A stretch of DNA of 17,728 nucleotides from Candidatus Cardinium hertigii (GCF_003788695.1 NZ_RARA01000025.1:78662-96389); one strand, 5' to 3'. Counted from the stretch's first letter, positions 7,732-15,599 are shown. Translations and numbers: made by a program. Notes: generated by a model from the letters alone, not told the origin.

Positions 7732-8202
7732 TTATCTCAAATTAAAATGTGAGAAGGCTTTATTTGAACTTGCCATTTTATGGGTATCTACTTTACGTTT
7801 GAAAGCAGTTCCTTCTTCTTTAGAAGCTGCAATAATTTCATTGGTAAGCCTTTCTTGCATGGTTTTTTCTCCGCGGGATCGAGCAAAAGAAATCAACCAT
7901 TTTATACCTAAAAAAACCCTTCTATCTGCTCTTATTTCAATAGGCACTTGAAGCGTAGCACCCCCCACGCGACGGCGTTTAACCTCTAATAGAGGGGTTA
8001 CATTATTTAGCGCTCTACGCCAAACTTCCAACCCATCTTCTTTGGTTTTTTGTGCTACTAAGTCAATTGTATTATAAAATATACTAAAAGAAAGACTTTT
8101 TTTCCCTTTTTTCATTAATCCGTTTACAAACCTAGTTACAAGCGGATCTCCATATTTATAGTCAGGTGGTAAAACTCTTTTTATAGCTTGCTTTCTTCTC
8201 AT
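7732..8202 (-). CDS. rpsG: 30S ribosomal protein S7
   Basis: A 156-residue S7, the primary 16S rRNA 3'-domain binder that nucleates assembly of the small-subunit head. The N-terminal MRRKQAIKRVLPPDYKYGDP, the central VGGATLQVPIEI and RRVFLGIKWL, and the C-terminal KKEEGTAFKRKVDTHKMA-type region (here ASKEEGTAFKRKVDTHKMA) are all typical of bacterial S7. The length is normal. It lies second in the str operon, 149 bases after rpsL, an unusually wide gap that holds a hairpin. It ends TAA immediately before the GTG of fusA. Confidence 0.96.
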   Translation of the reverse strand: MRRKQAIKRVLPPDYKYGDPLVTRFVNGLMKKGKKSLSFSIFYNTIDLVAQKTKEDGLEVWRRALNNVTPLLEVKRRRVGGATLQVPIEIRADRRVFLGIKWLISFARSRGEKTMQERLTNEIIAASKEEGTAFKRKVDTHKMASSNKAFSHFNLR

Positions 8203-8327
8203 AATTTATTTTCTTGCTTTCACTGAAATTAATTTTTTATCTGGGGCATGTAACCCTATGCTTGTACCCTCTCTATGATGGCTACTCTTAGAGATATAGT
8301 TCAGCTATTAAGGCAATAGCCTACAGG

Positions 8328-8353
8328 AACTGGTTAATTTAGATTAACCAGTT
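8328..8353 (-). promoter_or_regulatory. Perfect hairpin at the rpsL stop codon
   Basis: AACTGGTTAA (8328-8337) and TTAACCAGTT (8344-8353) form a perfect 10-bp stem with a 6-base loop, overlapping the rpsL stop codon at 8352-8354. No T-run follows on the minus strand, so it is a weak candidate for a terminator. It could be an attenuator or an mRNA 3'-end stabiliser setting the ratio of S12 to S7 and EF-G. Confidence 0.45.
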
Positions 8354-8729
8354 ATTTCTTTTTAGATTTCTTTGCTCCATATAAGGATCTACCTTGGCAT
8401 CTTCCACTAACGCCTGAGGTATCCAATACACCACGAATCACACCATATCGGACACCCGATAAGTCTTTTACTCCCCCCCCTCTAACCAGCACGATGGAGT
8501 GCTCTTGTAAATTATGCCCTTCTCCAGGAATATATACGTTTACTTCTTTACCAGTTGTGAGGCGTACCCTAGCTACTTTTTTCATAGAAGAGTTTGGCTT
8601 CCTTGGTTTCATGGTATACACTTTTGTGCATACGCCCCGTCGCTGGGGGCATGATACAAGTGCGGGAGACTTGGATGAGGAAGATTTTTTTTTCCTTCCT
8701 TTTTTTACGAGCTGTTGTATGGTTAACAT
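8352..8729 (-). CDS. rpsL: 30S ribosomal protein S12 (divergent)
   Basis: A 125-residue S12, the decoding-centre protein of the small subunit. [27 protein letters not shown] and [12 protein letters not shown] identify it. Several positions that are nearly invariant in bacteria differ, in E. coli mature numbering: T39M, T40K, K42R, A47S, L48M, R85G and P90S. The loop reads [13 protein letters not shown] instead of RGGRVKDLPGVRY. K42 and P90 are classic sites of streptomycin-resistant or -dependent mutants. A run of eight G on the coding strand encodes the GGG. The gene is the first of the str operon. It starts at ATG 8727-8729 and has a 218-base upstream spacer that should contain the promoter. 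Confidence 0.95.
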   Translation of the reverse strand: MLTIQQLVKKGRKKKSSSSKSPALVSCPQRRGVCTKVYTMKPRKPNSSMKKVARVRLTTGKEVNVYIPGEGHNLQEHSIVLVRGGGVKDLSGVRYGVIRGVLDTSGVSGRCQGRSLYGAKKSKKK

Positions 8730-8897
8730 GTACTGCTTAATAGTGTATCGTTTGCTTTAAAATAAGGTTTTAAAATAAATGTAGGGTAGGTTTGCAAAAT
8801 GCATTACCAAGGCCCATGTCGGTTTTTAATCACCCGATTAGTCCCCATTAGTTTAGAATCCAATCAACGCAAGATATAATATTTATATTGATTTTTC

Positions 8898-8940
8898 AAA
8901 AAAAACTCAATGGCTTTTCATGTATGACTAGAACAGCCAT
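8898..8940 (-). terminator. Probable Rho-independent terminator of the unknown secreted-protein gene
   Basis: Reading the minus strand beyond the stop at 8948, ATGGCT (8940-8935) pairs with AGCCAT (8915-8910), followed by TGAG and eight T (8905-8898). The stem is short and the loop is 19 bases, so strength is moderate. The spacing and T-run fit a terminator that also separates this gene from the str promoter region. Confidence 0.5.
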
Positions 8941-8947
8941 GCTATGG

Positions 8948-9631
8948 TTAGCCAGATGAGGGAAACGGTATGGGCGTAATGGCAGACATTTGGCCTTTTA
9001 GCTTTGTTTGTTTCTTTCTTAGTCTTGTACTTTGTTTCCTAGATCCTAGTGTTTCAGCTAATATAATATATCTTTCCATTTCCATTAAGTATTGATCAGC
9101 TCTAGTAAGCGTTGCTTGTAATAGGGCAGCTTTCCCTCCCTTTGCTTTTCTTTTATTTTGGGATACCTTATTGCCGATCCACCTTTTGATAAAACCTCCC
9201 TGGCTAAATTCGTTCCACCATTGCTCATCATAGCTGTATTGGTTGATCTGTTGCTCATACTTGAAACATTTTTTAATCGTTTTATTAGCTTGTTCTAAGC
9301 AATTTTTTGCCTTTTCTTTTGCTTCTTTTTTAGATAATCTACCATTTAATAACGCACTATTTTCCATCGCGTTATGCTGGCTATTGTCAATAACCAGACG
9401 ATTATAAGGAGGAAGTGTATCTTCCGTTAAGTAAAGGGGGGGTGCAGAAGGCATTCGGAGTGGTTTGATAGAAGATTGAACAGATTGGGTTGTATCTATT
9501 TGGCTTCTATAGGCATATGCGGTGCACCCGCTTTGAACCAGGAACCAAGACCATAGCAAGCGGGATGTATGAGACTTGCATAAAAGACTAGATCGAAAAC
9601 ATGAAGATATTTTTTTTCGTAGAAAATTCAT
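8948..9631 (-). CDS. Hypothetical secreted or membrane-anchored protein
   Basis: A 227-residue protein without a recognised domain. The N-terminus has basic residues (MNFLRKK) followed by a hydrophobic stretch (RLLWSWFLVQSGC) ending at C36, a weak lipobox (Q-S-G-C). A Pro/Ser/Thr-rich linker (about 55-85) leads to a Lys-rich, mainly helical region from about 98 (KKEAKEKAKNCLEQANKTIK) to the end, with a basic C-terminal tail (RLRKKQTKLKGQ). It is likely exported and helical, possibly coiled-coil. It is transcribed alone, with its own terminator. The codon style matches its neighbours, so it is probably a real lineage-specific gene. No function is proposed. Confidence 0.6.
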   Translation of the reverse strand: MNFLRKKISSCFRSSLLCKSHTSRLLWSWFLVQSGCTAYAYRSQIDTTQSVQSSIKPLRMPSAPPLYLTEDTLPPYNRLVIDNSQHNAMENSALLNGRLSKKEAKEKAKNCLEQANKTIKKCFKYEQQINQYSYDEQWWNEFSQGGFIKRWIGNKVSQNKRKAKGGKAALLQATLTRADQYLMEMERYIILAETLGSRKQSTRLRKKQTKLKGQMSAITPIPFPSSG

Positions 9632-10081
9632 TATTACAAATTATGACGTTAATGTGTTTTTTTATACATTCTGTTTGCCTATATTACTTAGGCATTATTT
9701 TTATGCTGTTTACGCTTTATTTTAGTTATGGATTGGGGCCATTGATATGAGATCCTTGATATAAATAACAATATTATAATAGTAGTATAGTTATTGTTAT
9801 AATAATATCCTATCTAGATGTAGAAAATAATATAAACGCTCGAAGAAATATAAATAACTTAATATGTAAACCGAGATAACAAGATAACCTAAAAAGTTTA
9901 TCTCCTGTGCCTGATTATCCGATGCGAATCAATAAAATAGCATATAATAAGTAGGAAAAGAAGCGTTTGATTTGCTACTATTGTAGTAGTTATTTACTGA
10001 TATTAACGTAGCATTAGAATGTACCTAATCCAAAACGTATGTTAGTATTAGTTAGTTATGGCAGGGGCTTATTGAAAACAC
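9632..10081. other. Intergenic, no confident gene
   Basis: AT-rich spacer. A plus-strand frame at 9643-9750 encodes 35 mostly hydrophobic residues (MTLMCFFIHSVCLYYLGIIF...), possibly a small membrane peptide, unsupported. An inverted repeat ATAACAAT (9765-9772) with ATTGTTAT (9793-9800) could form a weak hairpin. The last bases, GCTTTAAG just after, are the target site of the element at 10090. Confidence 0.4.
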
Positions 10082-10089
10082 GCTTTAAG

Positions 10090-10691
10090 GTATCCGTTCA
10101 GTCATGTGGCCTATACGTATCTGTGTTTACACCAATTAGAAATAACGCAAATAATACTAGTCGTAAAAAATGCGCCTTGAACAAAGCTGTGACTAGAAAA
10201 TTGCAGGCTGCAAGCTGGTAGAAAATCAGCCAGTTTGAGCCTACTCTTCGTCTTTGAAAAGCTGGCTGCGTTCCGCTTCGGGATTCAGCGTACTCGCATA
10301 GGGCGTACTATGCTGCGTGCGCTTCACCCTCGCGCGCCTTGCCAGCTTCCCAAATCCATTGAGTAACCGTAGAGGGCGAATTCTGATTTTCAGCTTGCGG
10401 CCTGCAATTTTCAACAGCTTTGTTCACCAGCGCTTGATTTTTTTTGGCTACTTTTTTTGATCAAGCAAAAAAAGTAGTTTTAAAAAAAAGTAGTTTTAAA
10501 AAAAATGGATAAAATCATTATGTATTAAATATGTATTAGCCATTTGCTATAATCTATAAAATACGGCTGTCACGCAAGTGAACGGACAATGGCGTCAACT
10601 TAAGGTTTAGCTGTTATTGATAACCAAGTAGAATAGGAGGGTAGGCTAATCATGAATTGCCTTAAGTTGACGCCATTGAGTGAACGGATAC
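10090..10691 (+). mobile_element. Complete foldback element, stem type I, with nested 92-bp element
   Basis: 602 bp with 11-bp inverted ends and a perfect 8-bp target duplication; without the nested insertion and its 10-bp duplication it is 500 bp. The arms at about 10169-10228 and 10383-10432 pair (AAAATTGCAGGC with its partner), at positions where the 4626 copy has different but also paired bases. The central palindrome present in the 4626 copy is deleted here. The hairpin GCTACTTTTTTTG...CAAAAAAAGTAG lies at 10447-10477. No protein is encoded; the short open frame beginning at 10039 enters the element by chance. Confidence 0.88.
10587..10678 (+). mobile_element. 92-bp inverted-repeat element, copy A
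   Basis: Perfect 19-bp inverted ends, CAATGGCGTCAACTTAAGG and its complement, enclose 54 bp. The flanks carry AGTGAACGGA on both sides (10577-10586 and 10679-10688), a 10-bp target duplication. It is identical to copies B and C apart from orientation. It carries AGGAGG (10635-10640) followed by ATG at 10652, which opens the frame continuing into the rhomboid gene. Confidence 0.88.
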
Positions 10692-11479
10692 GCTTTAAGA
10701 TATTAAATGGAATTGAGACGCAATATGTGCAAAAACATCTTTTTTCAATGAACATTTTATACGGTTATATTCGAACGCAATTTAAGCAATCTGGCAATGG
10801 ATTGATAAAACTCATATTGATACACGTTTTAAGCTTTTTATTTATATTGTTAATCAGTTCTATATGCTATATCTGCGGTTATGAAGATTACATTCCCTTA
10901 CTCTATGAAAAATTGACTTTTCCTTCTCTTTATCCATTGCTATTAAAGCAACCTTGGACGATTATTACCTACTCTTTTGTGCATAAAAGCCTTGTAAACT
11001 TATTTTGGGATTTGCTTATGTTACATGTTTTGGGTCAACGCATACGAACGGTTACCCATGCAAAACATATATTACGTCTCTATTTTTTAGGACAAGTAGT
11101 TGGTGCAGTTGTTTTTTTTATACTATATCAATTTTCGCCCCACTTCAAGGGTATTGCTGCTAATCTTATGGGTCCATCAGCTGCTATTTATGCCATTATG
11201 GCAGCAGTTTGTGTTTTACTACCTGATCTAAAGGTAAACTTCTTTTTTATATCTGTACAATTAAAATATATTGTTATGTTTTTACTTGTAGTTGCTTTCA
11301 TGCATTTAACCAGTAATGATGCAGGTTATTATTTAGCGCAATTAAGTGGTGCATTTGCTGGATACCTTTATGCTAAAAAATCTAAAAATGGTATGGACCG
11401 CAATGGCTCTTTTTTTAAAATAACACAATATAATAATAGGGTAAAGCGTACAACCAAATTTGTTAACATAACTAAATAG
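10652..11479 (+). CDS. Rhomboid-family membrane protein, catalytic residues lost
   Basis: The frame runs 275 residues from an ATG inside the 92-bp element. The family N-terminus (N-x-F-K-Q-x-GN-x-LIKLI) suggests the native start is M33 at 10748, giving 243 residues. Six or so membrane segments are visible (about 52-72, 98-125, 141-160, 172-190, 200-218, 224-242). Active rhomboids need GxSG and a distant His. Here the serine motif reads GPSAAI (S176), but the AHLGG motif of the last segment reads AQLSG (Q230), so the catalytic His is gone. The HxxxN of the second segment is NLFWD. It is therefore probably a pseudoprotease or a decaying gene. The end is close to an old repeat fragment. Confidence 0.8.
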   Translation: MNCLKLTPLSERIRFKILNGIETQYVQKHLFSMNILYGYIRTQFKQSGNGLIKLILIHVLSFLFILLISSICYICGYEDYIPLLYEKLTFPSLYPLLLKQPWTIITYSFVHKSLVNLFWDLLMLHVLGQRIRTVTHAKHILRLYFLGQVVGAVVFFILYQFSPHFKGIAANLMGPSAAIYAIMAAVCVLLPDLKVNFFFISVQLKYIVMFLLVVAFMHLTSNDAGYYLAQLSGAFAGYLYAKKSKNGMDRNGSFFKITQYNNRVKRTTKFVNITK

Positions 11480-11495
11480 ATAGTATAGTATGAGT

Positions 11496-11553
11496 AGATA
11501 AAATCATATTTCTATAATTTTATAAAATATGGTTGTTACGCATATGAGCAAGT
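11496..11553 (+). repeat. Decayed right-end fragment of a foldback element
   Basis: AGATAAAATCATATTTCTAT, then TATAAAATATGG and TTACGCATATGAGCAAG, follow the order of the family's right end (GGATAAAATCAT, CTATAAAATATGG, CACGCAAGTGAACGG) with many changes. It lies 17 bases after the rhomboid stop. It is weaker than the other copies but in the same orientation. Confidence 0.45.
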
Positions 11554-11592
11554 ATTATATATTGTTTATTTTTTACCTTAAATTTACGCAGA

Positions 11593-11931
11593 ATGTTTTT
11601 TAAAATTGTAAAAATTCTATGCAAGCTATTTGGAATTACCTACCTAGTTGAACTAGCTAAAAAAAAGTTAAGCATATCTATCTGTCAATTTCAGTATAAC
11701 ATTAAAGCACAAGCAAAAAAAATAGGAGCTATTCTTTTATTTGTTTTTCTAATTTTTATGCTGTTCAGTTCAGGGTTCCATTTTTTATTATTAGGATTAG
11801 CCTACTGGCTGAATAGTCTACTATGTAGTGCCTATATGGGGTTTTTTATCATTTCAATTTTTTGTTTTTTAATGGTTATGTTAATATTCGTTATCTTGTA
11901 TAGAAAGATGCATTATCAAGAAGAGAAATAA
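11593..11931 (+). CDS. Small holin-like membrane protein (Phage_holin_3_6/YqjE-type)
   Basis: A 112-residue protein with a basic amphipathic N-terminus (MFFKIVKILCKLF, AKKKLSISI) and two hydrophobic helices, about 44-72 and 82-104, then a short charged tail (RKMHYQEEK). This layout (an N-terminal helix followed by LLFVFLIFMLF...LLGLAYWLNSLL...GFFII) matches the small Bacteroidota proteins annotated as phage holin superfamily or YqjE-like. Despite the family name these are chromosomal membrane proteins and no phage genes are near. It sits between the rhomboid and the SPFH gene, all on the plus strand. Function is unknown; the family call is by resemblance only. Confidence 0.65.
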   Translation: MFFKIVKILCKLFGITYLVELAKKKLSISICQFQYNIKAQAKKIGAILLFVFLIFMLFSSGFHFLLLGLAYWLNSLLCSAYMGFFIISIFCFLMVMLIFVILYRKMHYQEEK

Positions 11932-12079
11932 GAACAAGCAGAAAAGTAAGAAAATGCACAGTAGGATATCTACTGGCAATAGCATTGGGTAAAATTATTT
12001 TTGTAAACGTAGGGGTATAGAAAGAGGAATAGCGTAAAACCAGCAGTAACATAATTTTAATTTAAAACAAGTAGCCAAA

Positions 12080-13069
12080 ATGGAATATCTTTTAGTCAAA
12101 GCGTTAATGAAATATTTTTTAATAGTAATAGCCATTGTGGTTCTTTTTATAATTTACCTAATGGTTAAGGTTGTGCCGCAACAGCAAGCATGGGTTGTAG
12201 AGCGATTGGGAAAATTTGATAGAGTTTTACAACCCGGCTTAAACCTTTTGATACCAATGGTTCAAAAAGTATCATACAAACATACTTTAAAAGAAGAGGC
12301 GATTGATGTTACGGCTCAAACGGCTATTTCAAATGACAATGTTACCTTATCAATAGATGGCGTTTTATACGTAAAAATTATTGACCCAGTAGCTGCATCG
12401 TATGGAGTGAGTAATCCCTATTATGCTATTACTCAACTTGCACAAACAACTATGCGTTCAGAAATAGGTAAATTACCGTTGGACAGAACTTTTGAAGAGC
12501 GGGAAATGTTGAATATAGCTATCGTTTCTACCATTAACCAAGCAGCAGTCAATTGGGGTATCCAATGTATGCGTTATGAAATCAAAGATATTCATCCACC
12601 GCAAACCATTCTTAAAGCTATGGAGCTGCAGGTTGCAGCAGAACGTCAAAAAAGAGCACAAATTTTAGATTCAGAAGGAAATAGGCAAGCAAAAATAAAT
12701 CATGCGGAAGGAGAAAAAGCCCATGTAGTATTGAATTCTGAGGCTTCCTATATTGATCAAGTGAATAGAGCAAAGGGTGAAGCAGAAGCCATAGGGCTAG
12801 TGGCATTAGCTGCAGCTAAAAGCATAGAGGTTATTGCAATCGCCATCCAAAAATCGGGAGGGAAGGATGCCGTATCTTTAAAAGTTGCTGAACAATATAT
12901 AGCCGCTTTTAGCCAATTAGCTAATAAATCAAACACCGTAATTTTACCTGCAAATCTTTCTGAACCAGGGAATTTTGTAGCAAGTGCTTTAACTATTTTT
13001 AATCAATTACAGGGGGTAAATGACAAGGAGGTAAATGATAAGAAATTGACAAAGAAACCAAATGCGTAG
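12080..13069 (+). CDS. SPFH/band-7 (stomatin-like) membrane protein
   Basis: A 329-residue member of the stomatin/QmcA branch. One membrane helix lies at about 9-30. The SPFH domain (31-190) begins VVPQQQAWVVERLGKF and contains the typical RVLQPGLNLLIP, SIDGVLYVKI, RSEIGKLPLDRTFEER and IKDIHPP motifs. A charged coiled coil follows (185-260, AAERQKRAQILDSEGNRQAK), then a region around VILPANLSEP and a Lys-rich tail. Such proteins form large ring-like oligomers organising membrane microdomains. Their usual NfeD partner is not next to it. The start could also be M10, but M1 gives the longer cytosolic leader. The tail shows a small in-frame duplication, VNDKEVNDKK. Confidence 0.93.
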   Translation: MEYLLVKALMKYFLIVIAIVVLFIIYLMVKVVPQQQAWVVERLGKFDRVLQPGLNLLIPMVQKVSYKHTLKEEAIDVTAQTAISNDNVTLSIDGVLYVKIIDPVAASYGVSNPYYAITQLAQTTMRSEIGKLPLDRTFEEREMLNIAIVSTINQAAVNWGIQCMRYEIKDIHPPQTILKAMELQVAAERQKRAQILDSEGNRQAKINHAEGEKAHVVLNSEASYIDQVNRAKGEAEAIGLVALAAAKSIEVIAIAIQKSGGKDAVSLKVAEQYIAAFSQLANKSNTVILPANLSEPGNFVASALTIFNQLQGVNDKEVNDKKLTKKPNA

Positions 13070-13141
13070 GTATAACTAATTTTATCCAGTTTATTGTATC
13101 CATGTTCGTAATTGGAGTAGCACTAGGGCACACTTTATGAT

Positions 13142-13576
13142 GTATCCGTTCAGTGGTGTGACCTATGCGTATCCGTGTTCGTCAATTAGCAATAGTGCAA
13201 TATTATAAAAAAAGGCGCCTTGAAAAAACTGTGGAAAGAAAAGAAGGGAAAAAAATCAAAAGAAAATCAATTTGTCTGAGCTCCATAGGAGCGAGATTTG
13301 ATTTTCGGTTTTTTTCCTTTCTTTTCAGCAGTTTTTTCACCAGCGCTTGATTTTTTTTGGCTACTTTTTTTGATCAAGCAAAAAAAGTAGCTTTAAAATA
13401 AGTAGTTTTAAAAAAAAATGGATAAAATCATCAATAATCTATAAAATATGGCTACCACGCAAGTGAACGGACAATGGCGTCAACTTAAGGCAATTCATGA
13501 TTAGCCTACCCTCCTATTCTACTTGGTTATCAATAACAGCTAAACCTTAAGTTGACGCCATTGACTGAACGGATAC
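13142..13576 (+). mobile_element. Foldback element, stem type II, with nested 92-bp element
   Basis: It begins GTATCCGTTCAGTGGTGTGA and ends TGAACGGATAC. The arms GCGCCTTGAAAAAACTG plus an A-rich stretch (about 13217-13271) and a T-rich stretch plus CAGTTTTTTCACCAGCGC (about 13297-13346) pair over roughly 50 bases. They enclose the small hairpin GAGCTCC-ata-GGAGCGAG. Arms and loop differ completely from type I copies, whereas both ends and the right half are shared. No 8-bp duplication is visible (TTTATGAT before, ATTAAAAT after). Confidence 0.8.
13472..13563 (-). mobile_element. 92-bp inverted-repeat element, copy B (inverted)
   Basis: The same 19-bp ends, with an interior that is the exact complement of copies A and C, so it was inserted the other way round. 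The flanks are AGTGAACGGA (13462-13471) and ACTGAACGGA (13564-13573), a 10-bp duplication with one mismatch. Confidence 0.87.
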
Positions 13577-13616
13577 ATTAAAATCTGTTCACTGAAAGTA
13601 CTTAAGCGACTTTTTA

Positions 13617-15488
13617 CTATGCATAGATTCTATACGGAAGAACATGGATAGTTGTAGTAAGCTTATTAGCGAATTCTTTATTCTTACACTTTTTTGATTT
13701 ACCTGGGATATTAACAATATATTCTTGCGTAAGAGGGTCTTTGACTATATTTCTTCCTATAGGTTCATACAGATCACTATTATCTTCTTTTTCTGCCCCA
13801 TCCTTATTAGAGTCATAGTTTGGTATCTGAGAACGAAGCACCTCTTCTGTTCCCGAAAAGCGCACAGCTTGATGGTAAATGGTATTGTCCGCTGTTATAG
13901 CTATATCTACCATACCATATTTCTTTATTCCTTGATTTTCAACAATAACAGCTGCTGTTCTAGTATTTCCCCTATGCATAAAATAATTACCCTCATCTTC
14001 ACGCGCTAACAAATTTTGGATGGGAATTATATCGTGCTTGATTTTTTCTTTAATTATATGATCTATGTCTTTATTTTTATCTTTAAACTGTCCGTCATAA
14101 GAATTCTCTGGAACCTGCTGAAAATAGTCAAAAAGCCATTTGGGTGGTCTAGACCATTTCTTTACTCTAGGATGGATCTTATACCCTGAAGAGATTGATG
14201 GTATTATGGTAAGCAGTTGGCTGCTACTTAGCAGTTCAACCTGGTCATCAAAGGAGAGGGGAACCATTGCCTCTTCACTGCCTTTTTTCTGTCTATTCGT
14301 AGACAATGGTTTTGATTTACCCACAAATTTTTTCTTATTCGTACTAGCTACATCTCTAATACATTGGTTTTTATTTATATTAATTCCCTTTATTTCTTCG
14401 CATAACATATCAACTGTTTTACATTCTTTGGAAGACGGTTCCGCTAAAACTTCTTCGATAGTGGGCATTATTGCAGATCCACTTGCTGGTTTCATCCTAG
14501 CCATCAAGAATTTTTCATATTTCTCTGTTACTTCTTCTATTGTTTGGTTTTCAAGAGCTTTACATAAAGAAAGCAAAATATCTAAGTCAATTGCATACTT
14601 GTATATTACGACACCTTGCTTATTCCAATCAGCCGTCTCTTTATTATCATTTACACACAGATTCATTAATATTCTATTTGCTATAGCTTCATTTTGCCAA
14701 ACATGCGACATAACTTGATTTATTTTTTGCTTATTATTGTCAATAATTAGGCAATTCTCACACATTTTTTTTATTATGTCATCTTTGCTATTTTTAGGTG
14801 AAAAATGGAAGCCTAACGTTTGTAGTTTCTTTAAAATAGCATTCCGCAGACGTATTTTCTCTTCTTTGGCAAGTTGAAATAGATAGTCTCCATAGGTCCT
14901 TGTACTATCTTGCATAGCCTTTTTAACTAATTTTTTAGCTTGATATTCAATAATATCATTAATATCTTGCCTGCTCCTTATAATTTTATTTTTTATTTCT
15001 TCAGTCTCTTCTATCTTTTTTACGCTAGCCATGTAGCTTTTACAACTTTTAACGTGGCCAGATTCGATGTTGAGATTCCCGTTTTCTTGTATATAAGGCA
15101 CTTTGAATGAAAATTCCTCTTTTACCTGATTTAGCGTATTTTTTGTTAAGATTATCAAATAATCTTGTAAGGATTTTTGTTCTTCTTTTGACAGTAACTT
15201 TACTATTTCATAAAATTTAGAGCTTGGTAAGAACATTACATCATTAATACATAAAATAGGAAACGAAAGATCATCATGTTCATGTGCATCTTTTCCATCT
15301 TCTTGTATTTTCAGTTGTTCCTGTCTTTTATCTGAAAGTTGTTGATCAGCAGTTACCATTTGAGAAGCTGCTTGCATAGGTAATAACTGTTTGCCACAGC
15401 TTGATAGTATTACTACTACACAGCATATTAAAAATGTATATAAAAATCTAAAGTAAAATAAGCAACTGTTATTCTTATTAATCTGCAT
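13617..15488 (-). CDS. Large hypothetical lipoprotein
   Basis: A 623-residue protein not recognised as any family. The N-terminus is a clear Sec/lipoprotein signal: residues 10-30 are hydrophobic and end ILSSC (lipobox L-S-S-C, C31). A polar, Lys/Glu-rich body follows, with likely long helices (about 85-340) and charged low-complexity stretches. The C-terminal third is different in texture, with probable beta-strands (residues about 520-570: GNTRTAAVIVENQG, KYGMVDIAITADNTIYHQAV, RFSGTEEV). An acidic stretch (about 577-587) precedes the end. It is likely anchored in the outer membrane and exposed to periplasm or host. It is monocistronic, with foldback elements on both sides. An ACGTTAACGT palindrome lies 33-42 bases before its start codon. 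Confidence 0.7.
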   Translation of the reverse strand: MQINKNNSCLFYFRFLYTFLICCVVVILSSCGKQLLPMQAASQMVTADQQLSDKRQEQLKIQEDGKDAHEHDDLSFPILCINDVMFLPSSKFYEIVKLLSKEEQKSLQDYLIILTKNTLNQVKEEFSFKVPYIQENGNLNIESGHVKSCKSYMASVKKIEETEEIKNKIIRSRQDINDIIEYQAKKLVKKAMQDSTRTYGDYLFQLAKEEKIRLRNAILKKLQTLGFHFSPKNSKDDIIKKMCENCLIIDNNKQKINQVMSHVWQNEAIANRILMNLCVNDNKETADWNKQGVVIYKYAIDLDILLSLCKALENQTIEEVTEKYEKFLMARMKPASGSAIMPTIEEVLAEPSSKECKTVDMLCEEIKGININKNQCIRDVASTNKKKFVGKSKPLSTNRQKKGSEEAMVPLSFDDQVELLSSSQLLTIIPSISSGYKIHPRVKKWSRPPKWLFDYFQQVPENSYDGQFKDKNKDIDHIIKEKIKHDIIPIQNLLAREDEGNYFMHRGNTRTAAVIVENQGIKKYGMVDIAITADNTIYHQAVRFSGTEEVLRSQIPNYDSNKDGAEKEDNSDLYEPIGRNIVKDPLTQEYIVNIPGKSKKCKNKEFANKLTTTIHVLPYRIYA

Positions 15489-15520
15489 GGCTAAAAGGTT
15501 AAAAGTTTTTTGTATTCCCT

Positions 15521-15530
15521 ACGTTAACGT
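15521..15530. promoter_or_regulatory. 10-bp palindrome upstream of the lipoprotein gene
   Basis: ACGTTAACGT is a perfect palindrome with GC-containing edges (CCCT before, TAGG after) in otherwise A/T-only sequence, 33-42 bases ahead of the start codon at 15488. A protein-binding site is possible, but one short palindrome is weak evidence. Confidence 0.2.
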
Positions 15531-15599
15531 TAGGAAGTTCCAATTTATACAAAAAAATTTATAATTGCAAAAATTATGACTTGAAAAAAAATACAGTAT

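Larger units (their letters stand above)
10082..10699. repeat. 8-bp target duplication around the foldback element
   Basis: GCTTTAAG occurs at 10082-10089 and 10692-10699, exactly bordering the element ends GTATCCGTTCA and TGAACGGATAC. An 8-bp duplication is the usual footprint of IS66-family transposition. This fits the transposase seen at the left edge of the window. Confidence 0.9.

Noticed and set aside
7646..7951. 101-residue plus-strand frame
   Set aside because: It lies antisense to fusA and rpsG, both clearly real.
9765..9800. Terminator hairpin in the 9.7-kb spacer
   Set aside because: The stem is eight A/T-rich pairs with a 20-base loop and no T-run, and no gene ends nearby.
10039..10221. 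60-residue frame starting before the foldback element
   Set aside because: Most of it lies inside the element's left end. Joined across the insertion it continues into the rhomboid frame, but the family N-terminus starts at 10748, so it is probably chance.
10587..10678. CRISPR repeats or integron attC sites for the repeated 92-bp sequences
   Set aside because: The copies are kilobases apart, each has its own target duplication, and no cas or integrase gene is visible; transposition explains them.
11593..11931. Prophage remnant because of the holin-like protein
   Set aside because: No other phage-like gene is near, and this family is common on Bacteroidota chromosomes.
14140..14718. 192-residue plus-strand frame
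   Set aside because: It is antisense to the well-formed lipoprotein gene and hydrophobic as expected for the complement of a Lys/Glu-rich frame.
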